A DNA stretch of 35,807 bases. It comes from CAZBQG01 sp964493945 (lineage in GTDB: Bacteria; Pseudomonadota; Alphaproteobacteria; Rhodospirillales; UBA2165). Position numbers and translations under genes: made by a program. The stretch lies in assembly GCA_964493945.1 (NCBI GenBank), contig CAZBQG010000007.1, positions 1-35,807 on the forward strand, written 5' to 3'. Below the pieces are notes generated by a model, which made no database searches, was not told the origin of the DNA, and saw nothing but the letters and a program-made list of their open reading frames with translations. This document shows, one piece after another, positions 31,165-35,807 of the stretch (the first letter of the stretch is position 1; each line of letters begins with the position of its first letter).

Positions 31165-32313
31165 ATGAACAAACCGCAAAGTTACGTCATCCGCATGCTC
31201 TTGTTCACCACGGTGGTGGTCCTGGGGGCCGGGCTGTTGTTCATGTTTGGGCCGCTGCTTGCTTGGTTTTCAGCGAATTTTTTCATCAATGGTCTCATCT
31301 TCGCGGTGCTTTTGCTGGGCGTCATCTATAATTTCCGCCAAGTTCTCATGCTCTATCCGGAATATGGCTGGATTGAGGGATTCCGCAAATCTGGCCCGGC
31401 CCTGTCGCGTACCCGGCCACCCCGGTTGCTGGCGCCCATGGCCACCATGATGGGCGAGCGCAACGAAAATCTAAGCCTTTCCACCCTTTCCATGCGCTCC
31501 TTGCTGGACGGCATCTCATCGCGCCTGGATGAATCGCGTGATTTGTCGCGCTATACCATCGGGCTGCTGATCTTTCTGGGTCTGCTAGGAACCTTCTGGG
31601 GATTGCTGGAAACCGTTTCCTCCATCCGTCCGGTAATCGACGGCCTGTCCATCGGCGATGGAGATATCACCACCATCATGAACAAATTGAAGACCGATCT
31701 GAAGAAGCCCCTTTCGGGCATGGATACGGCCTTCGCCTCGTCGCTTTTCGGGCTTGCCGGATCTCTGGTGCTGGGCTTTCTGGATCTTCAGGCCAACCAG
31801 GCGCAGAACAGATTCTACAACGATCTGGAAGACTGGCTCTCCAGCCTCACCCGGCTGTCGTCCGGTGCCCTCTCGGGCGATGGGGATCAATCGGTTCCGG
31901 CCTATGTCCAGGCCCTGCTGGAACAGACGGCGGAGGGGCTGGAAAATCTGCAACGAACCATTACCCGTGGCCAGGAAAGCAACATCACGTCGAACAATTC
32001 TCTGGTTGCCTTGACCGATAAGCTGGGCACGCTGGGCGATCAGATGCGGCTTGAGCAGAATCTGCTGGTCAAGCTGGGCGAGAACCAGACGGATATCAAG
32101 ATGTTGCTCGACCGCATGTCATCGGGCATTCAGCCGGACGGCGGCGGCATGGATGATGCGACCCGCGCCCATATCCGCAATCTCGATCTCTACATGGCGC
32201 GCCTCCTGGAAGAAATGACCACCGGGCGCGACGAAGCGGTCGGCCAGTTACGCTCTGAAATCAAACTGCTGGCCCGCACCATCGCCGCTTCGGCGCCGGA
32301 TGCCGAGCGCTAA
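31165..32313 (+). CDS. MotA/TolQ/ExbB-family proton-channel protein
   Basis: A 382-aa inner-membrane protein. Helices are at about 10-32 (LLFTTVVVLGAGLLFMFG), 38-58, 132-152 (YTIGLLIFLGLLGTFWGLLE) and 192-212 (DTAFASSLFGLAGSLVLGFL). LGLLGTFWGL and MDTAFASSLFGLAGS are the paired channel motifs of the family. The C-terminal 150 residues are a soluble helical region (EQTAEGLENLQRTI, LTDKLGTLGDQM) ending in the cytoplasm. It is not a flagellar MotA by length or N terminus. It starts 83 nt after the OmpA-like gene and is followed 5 nt later by its MotB-like partner. Confidence 0.85.
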   Translation: MNKPQSYVIRMLLFTTVVVLGAGLLFMFGPLLAWFSANFFINGLIFAVLLLGVIYNFRQVLMLYPEYGWIEGFRKSGPALSRTRPPRLLAPMATMMGERNENLSLSTLSMRSLLDGISSRLDESRDLSRYTIGLLIFLGLLGTFWGLLETVSSIRPVIDGLSIGDGDITTIMNKLKTDLKKPLSGMDTAFASSLFGLAGSLVLGFLDLQANQAQNRFYNDLEDWLSSLTRLSSGALSGDGDQSVPAYVQALLEQTAEGLENLQRTITRGQESNITSNNSLVALTDKLGTLGDQMRLEQNLLVKLGENQTDIKMLLDRMSSGIQPDGGGMDDATRAHIRNLDLYMARLLEEMTTGRDEAVGQLRSEIKLLARTIAASAPDAER

Positions 32314-32318
32314 GACCC

Positions 32319-33906
32319 ATGGCGTCTCGCTCTCGAGGCTCGCAGAACCGCGTAGATATATGGCCCGGATTCGTCGACGGGCTGGCTGCGCTTCTGATGG
32401 TCATCATGTTCCTTTTGATGTTTTTCGTGGTCGCCCAATTTTTTCTGGGCCTGGCCCTTTCCGGGCGTGACGAGGCGCTTGACCGGCTGCGGGACCAGGT
32501 CACCGAACTGGCCGACCTTTTGGCCCTGGAACGCCAGGCCAGCGAAGAGCAGAAACTCAACATCCAACAATTGTCCGAGGAATTGCAGGCCACAGTTTCG
32601 ACCAAAGACGAGTTGGCCCAGCGCATGCGGGCGCTCAATCTGAGGGCCGAGCAACTGGCCGATCAGGCATCCCAAATGAGCGCCCGGGCAGACCGCTTCG
32701 AGGCCCTCGCCATCACAGCTAAAGAAGAGGCCGCCAAATCCAAAGAAGAGACCGCGAGGCTTGGAGCGGATGCGGCCAGACTGAAAACAGACGCCGCCAA
32801 AGCCAAGGAGGAAGCGGACAAGTTCAAAAAAGATGCCGCCCAGTCCAAGATCGCCGCCGCCAAAGCCAAAGAGGCGGAGGACAAGTTCAAAAAAGATGCC
32901 GCCCAGTCCAAGATCGCCGCCGCCAAAGCCAAANNNNNNNNNNNNNNNNNNNNNNNNNNNNNNNNNNNNNNNNNNNNNNNNNNNNNNNNNNNNNNNNNNN
33001 NNNNNNNNNNNNNNNNNNNNNNNNNNNNNNNNNGAGGCGGAGGAGCGCTCCCGCACCCTCACCCAGGAGGCGCAGCGGAAACTGGAAGAAGCCTTCAAAA
33101 CCATCAAGGCGGACCGCGCCACCATCGAACTCAAGGTCAACGAATTGGCCGCACTTACCCGCGATATCGAGGCGCTCCGGGCGCTCAAGACGGAACTGGA
33201 TAAGAAAATCACTGAAATGGCCGGCAAGCTCGAGAAAAATGAAGGCCGGTTGGAAATCGAACAAGAATTGTCCAACACGGCCCAAGCCCAGATCGCGCTC
33301 CTCAACCAAAACGTCAAGGCGCTCCGCGAACAGATCGCGCGCCTGGGCGACGCGCTGGATGCGTCGGAGAAAAAGGCCAAGGAGCAAAAAGTACAAATTG
33401 CCAACCTAGGCTCAAAGCTGAATGCCGCCCTGGCCGGAAAGGTCACCGAACTGACCCGCTACCGGTCAGAATTTTTCGGCCGCTTGCGCCAGCTTCTGGG
33501 CCGGCAGCGCGGCATTCAGGTGGTGGGTGACCGGTTCGTTTTCCAATCCGAGGTGCTGTTTCAGACCGGATCGGCAGAGCTTGGCGATGCGGGGCAGGTG
33601 CAGTTGGGCGGCCTGGCCGAAACCTTGCTTGACATCGCCAGAAAAATTCCGCCGGACCTGAAATGGATTTTGCGCGTCGATGGTCACACGGACAAAGTCC
33701 CGATCAGCACGGGCCGCTTCCCTTCCAATTGGGAACTGTCGACGGCCCGCGCCATTTCCGTGGTCAAATTCCTGATCCGCCAGGGCATTCCACCTACCAA
33801 TATGGCGGCCACCGGTTTCGGTGAATTTCAGCCACTGGATCAGCGGGACGACGAGATCGGGCATCGCCGCAACCGGCGGATCGAGCTGAAATTGACGCAA
33901 AGATAG
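32319..33906 (+). CDS. MotB/OmpA-family protein with long coiled coil, interrupted by an assembly gap
   Basis: An N-terminal helix (residues 16-44, WPGFVDGLAALLMVIMFLLM) carries Asp20 in the place of the proton-binding Asp of MotB. A very long Lys/Glu/Ala coiled coil follows, with 21-residue repeats starting EAEDKFKKDAAQSK. The C-terminal OmpA/MotB peptidoglycan-binding domain has FQTGSAELG, LRVDGHTDKVPI, NWELSTARAISVVKFL and HRRNRRIEL. The 100 Ns put the two halves in different frames on paper; 100 is a placeholder and the real gap should keep frame. ATG 32319. With the preceding gene it forms a stator-like pair spanning membrane and cell wall. Confidence 0.83.
32808..32933 (+). repeat. 63-bp tandem repeats in the coiled-coil region
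   Basis: Two units (32808-32870 and 32871-32933) encode 21 residues each (EEADKFKKDAAQSK / EAEDKFKKDAAQSK, then IAAAKAK). They are nearly identical at DNA level. The second ends exactly at the first N, and sequence after the gap resumes with GAGGCGGAG, the start of another unit, so the array continues into the gap. Confidence 0.92.
32934..33033. other. Assembly gap of 100 Ns
   Basis: Exactly 100 Ns, the usual scaffold placeholder, placed inside the 63-bp repeat array. The true length is unknown. Confidence 0.99.
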
Positions 33907-33920
33907 CGCCCGCAGATTTT

Positions 33921-35732
33921 TTAGTGGACCCGTTCCGCTTCGGGGCCGAACTGCAACGCCGCCAGCCTGGCGTAAAGTTCGTTTTCTTCCTGTAGCCGGG
34001 CATGGCTGCCGGTAGCAACGATGCTTCCTTCATCCATTACGACGATGCGCCCGGCATCGATTACGGTGGCCAAACGGTGGGCGATGACGATGGTGGTGCG
34101 CCCTTTCATCAACCGGTCCAGCGCTTCCTGCACCAGATGTTCGTTTTCCGCATCCAGCGCGCTGGTCGCCTCGTCCAACAACAGGACCGCCGGGTTGCGC
34201 AAAATGGCCCGGGCAATGGCGATGCGTTGACGCTCGCCGCCCGACAGGAGCACCCCCCGCTCGCCTAAGAAGGTATCGAAGCCGTCGGGTAATTTATCCA
34301 AAAAGTGGGATGCGGCGGCTGCCTCGGCGGCTTCGCGCACTTCGTCATCGCTGGCCCCCGGCCGGCCATAACGGATATTGTCCCAAGCGCTGGCGGCGAA
34401 AATGACCGGCGCCTGGGGAACCAAGCCGGTGCGCCCGCGCAATTCGGTGGGGTCCAGATCTTTCACATCCACGCCATCCAGGCACACATGACCCTCCTGG
34501 GGATCATAAAAGCGCAACAAAAGCTGGAACACGGTGCTTTTCCCCGCCCCGGATGGCCCTACCAGGGCAAGGGTTTCGCCCGCCGGCAGGGAGAGTGAAA
34601 AATTTTCCAGCGCGACGGCGTCAGGCCGGGTGGGGTAGCGAAAGGTCACATTTTCAAATTCCACATTTCCGCTGGCCGGCTGGGGCAGGGGTTTGGGATT
34701 GGCCGGGGCCGAAATCTGGGGCTCTATTTCGAGAAGTTCCATCAGCCGGTCGGTGGCCCCCGCCGCCCGTTGCAAATCGCCGAACACCTCGCTGAGCGCG
34801 CCCGTGGCCCCGGCGACAACCACCGAATAGAAGATGAAAGCCGACAATTCACCAGGGGAAACCACGCCGCTCAACACATCATGCCCCCCTTTCCACAAGA
34901 TCAAGCCGACCGCGCCGAAGACCAGCATGATGACCATGGCGGTCAGAAAAGCCCGTTGACGGATGCGCCGGGTCGCCGTCAGAAAGGCGTCCTCCACCTT
35001 GCCCGCGAAGCTCATCCGGTCGATTTCTTCGTGGCAAAAGGCCTGCACGGTCTGGATGCCGTTGAGCACCTCATCACCATAGGCCCCAATATCGGCTATG
35101 CGGTCCTGGCTGGCCCTTGACAGGCGGCGCACCCGGCGGCCGAAAAAAATGATCGGGGCGACGACCACCGGCACGACCAACAAGACCAGACCGGTAAGTT
35201 GAGGACTGGTGACACTGAGCATGATCAACCCGCCGGTAAGCATCAGGGCGTTGCGCATGGCAATGGAGGCCGATGACCCGATAACGGTTTGCAAGAGCGT
35301 TGTGTCAGTGGTCAGGCGCGACAACACCTCGCCGGTCAGCGTGACCTCGAAAAAGCTTGGGCTGAACCCCACGACCCGGTCGAACACCGCCTTGCGGATA
35401 TCGGCGATCATGCGCTCGCCGATCCAGGAGACCAGAAAAAAACGGCTATAGGTGGCGACGGCCAGCAAAATGATGACCACCAGAAGAACGATAAGCGCCT
35501 GATCCAACAGGGCCGGATTGCCCGCGCTGAACCCTTCGTCAACCAGACGTCTGAGTCCGACACCCAGCGCCAACACGGTCACTGCGGCAATCATCAAGGC
35601 GGTGAAGGCCCCCACCATCGCCCAGCGATACGGCTTTAGAAACCGGGCCAGATGCAAAAGACTTTTAACATCGTGACCCTTATCGCGGTCGAAACCCGCC
35701 GCGTTGCGTTGATCTGGAGGTGTGCTGTTCAT
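33921..35732 (-). CDS. ABC exporter half-transporter (fused membrane and ATPase domains)
   Basis: A 603-aa protein of the MsbA/ABCB type. Six membrane helices lie within about residues 38-315 (WAMVGAFTALMIAAVTVLAL; LDQALIVLLVVIILLAVATY; MVIMLVFGAVGLILW). The ATPase domain has Walker A VGPSGAGKST (about 398), Q-loop VPQAP, signature LLSGGERQRIAIARA, Walker B AVLLLDEATSALD and H-loop VIAHRLAT. It works as a homodimer exporting lipids, drugs or peptides; the substrate is unknown. ATG 35732 is preferred over GTG 35735. It converges on the MotB-like gene with only 14 nt between stops and no clear terminator. Upstream, 35736-35807 is AT-rich with nothing I can name. Confidence 0.93.
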   Translation of the reverse strand: MNSTPPDQRNAAGFDRDKGHDVKSLLHLARFLKPYRWAMVGAFTALMIAAVTVLALGVGLRRLVDEGFSAGNPALLDQALIVLLVVIILLAVATYSRFFLVSWIGERMIADIRKAVFDRVVGFSPSFFEVTLTGEVLSRLTTDTTLLQTVIGSSASIAMRNALMLTGGLIMLSVTSPQLTGLVLLVVPVVVAPIIFFGRRVRRLSRASQDRIADIGAYGDEVLNGIQTVQAFCHEEIDRMSFAGKVEDAFLTATRRIRQRAFLTAMVIMLVFGAVGLILWKGGHDVLSGVVSPGELSAFIFYSVVVAGATGALSEVFGDLQRAAGATDRLMELLEIEPQISAPANPKPLPQPASGNVEFENVTFRYPTRPDAVALENFSLSLPAGETLALVGPSGAGKSTVFQLLLRFYDPQEGHVCLDGVDVKDLDPTELRGRTGLVPQAPVIFAASAWDNIRYGRPGASDDEVREAAEAAAASHFLDKLPDGFDTFLGERGVLLSGGERQRIAIARAILRNPAVLLLDEATSALDAENEHLVQEALDRLMKGRTTIVIAHRLATVIDAGRIVVMDEGSIVATGSHARLQEENELYARLAALQFGPEAERVH

Positions 35733-35807
35733 CACTTATAGATTCTACCCATTTAGGGTCAGGGCTCATTAATTCAGATAGAAGATAACAATAGCGGCAA
35801 TGCATAT

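Noticed and set aside
32808..33033. CRISPR-like array
   Set aside because: The repeats are 63 bp, directly adjoining without spacers, and encode an in-frame coiled coil.
31165..33906. Zorya-type anti-phage system (ZorAB)
   Set aside because: The MotA-like and MotB-like motifs are shared, but the long coiled coil is in the OmpA partner rather than in the channel subunit, and no ZorC, ZorD or ZorE-like gene is nearby.

Overview
The window looks like a chromosomal segment of a GC-rich alphaproteobacterium, probably Rhodospirillales-like. This rests on gene order (ruvCAB - ybgC-tolQRAB-pal-ybgF - tilS - ftsH - folP - glmM - thiD), on a 6S RNA between zapA and the 5-formyl-THF cyclo-ligase gene, and on compact coding with many 1-8 nt overlaps and several GTG/TTG starts. 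It is draft sequence: 100 Ns at 32934-33033 sit inside a tandem repeat.

Layout. 98-409 (+) is a small coiled-coil protein of unknown function. From 22385 leftward to 502, essentially everything is on the minus strand: a 77-aa coiled-coil protein, zapA, 6S RNA, the cyclo-ligase, a YmdB-type phosphoesterase, an orphan HigA-type regulator, yebC, ruvC-ruvA-ruvB, ybgC, the Tol-Pal envelope operon, tilS, ftsH, folP, glmM, thiD, a tartrate/D-malate-type dehydrogenase, a DASS/SLC13-type anion permease, and a glutathione S-transferase (GST). 22554-24313 (+) holds GAPDH and an AlkD-like HEAT-repeat protein. 24342-27104 (minus) is an accessory island. 27165-27604 is a frameshifted glyoxalase-fold gene. 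27685-33906 (+) holds thiE, efp, suhB and a three-gene envelope module (OmpA-like, MotA/ExbB-like and MotB/OmpA-like proteins). 33921-35732 (minus) is an ABC exporter.

The most notable signal is in the GST gene. Its reading frame continues upstream through one in-frame TGA at exactly the position of the family's catalytic Cys (UPWVQRA instead of CPYVQRA), to an ATG with a good ribosome binding site. A perfect 7-bp stem with a 12-nt G-containing loop starts 10 nt after the TGA, as expected of a bacterial SECIS element. I read this as a selenocysteine GST that ordinary annotation would truncate at an internal GTG.

The second notable region is the island. A near-consensus sigma70 promoter overlapped by a palindrome drives a Pro-rich gene whose two halves join by a -1 shift at A AAA AAG. 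An overlapping ATGA then leads into an ORF of toxin-like appearance, followed by three tandem paralogues of a membrane-anchored protein: one intact, one 5'-truncated, one decayed. This looks like a polymorphic-toxin/immunity-type arrangement, but the families are not recognised and the functional reading is inference.
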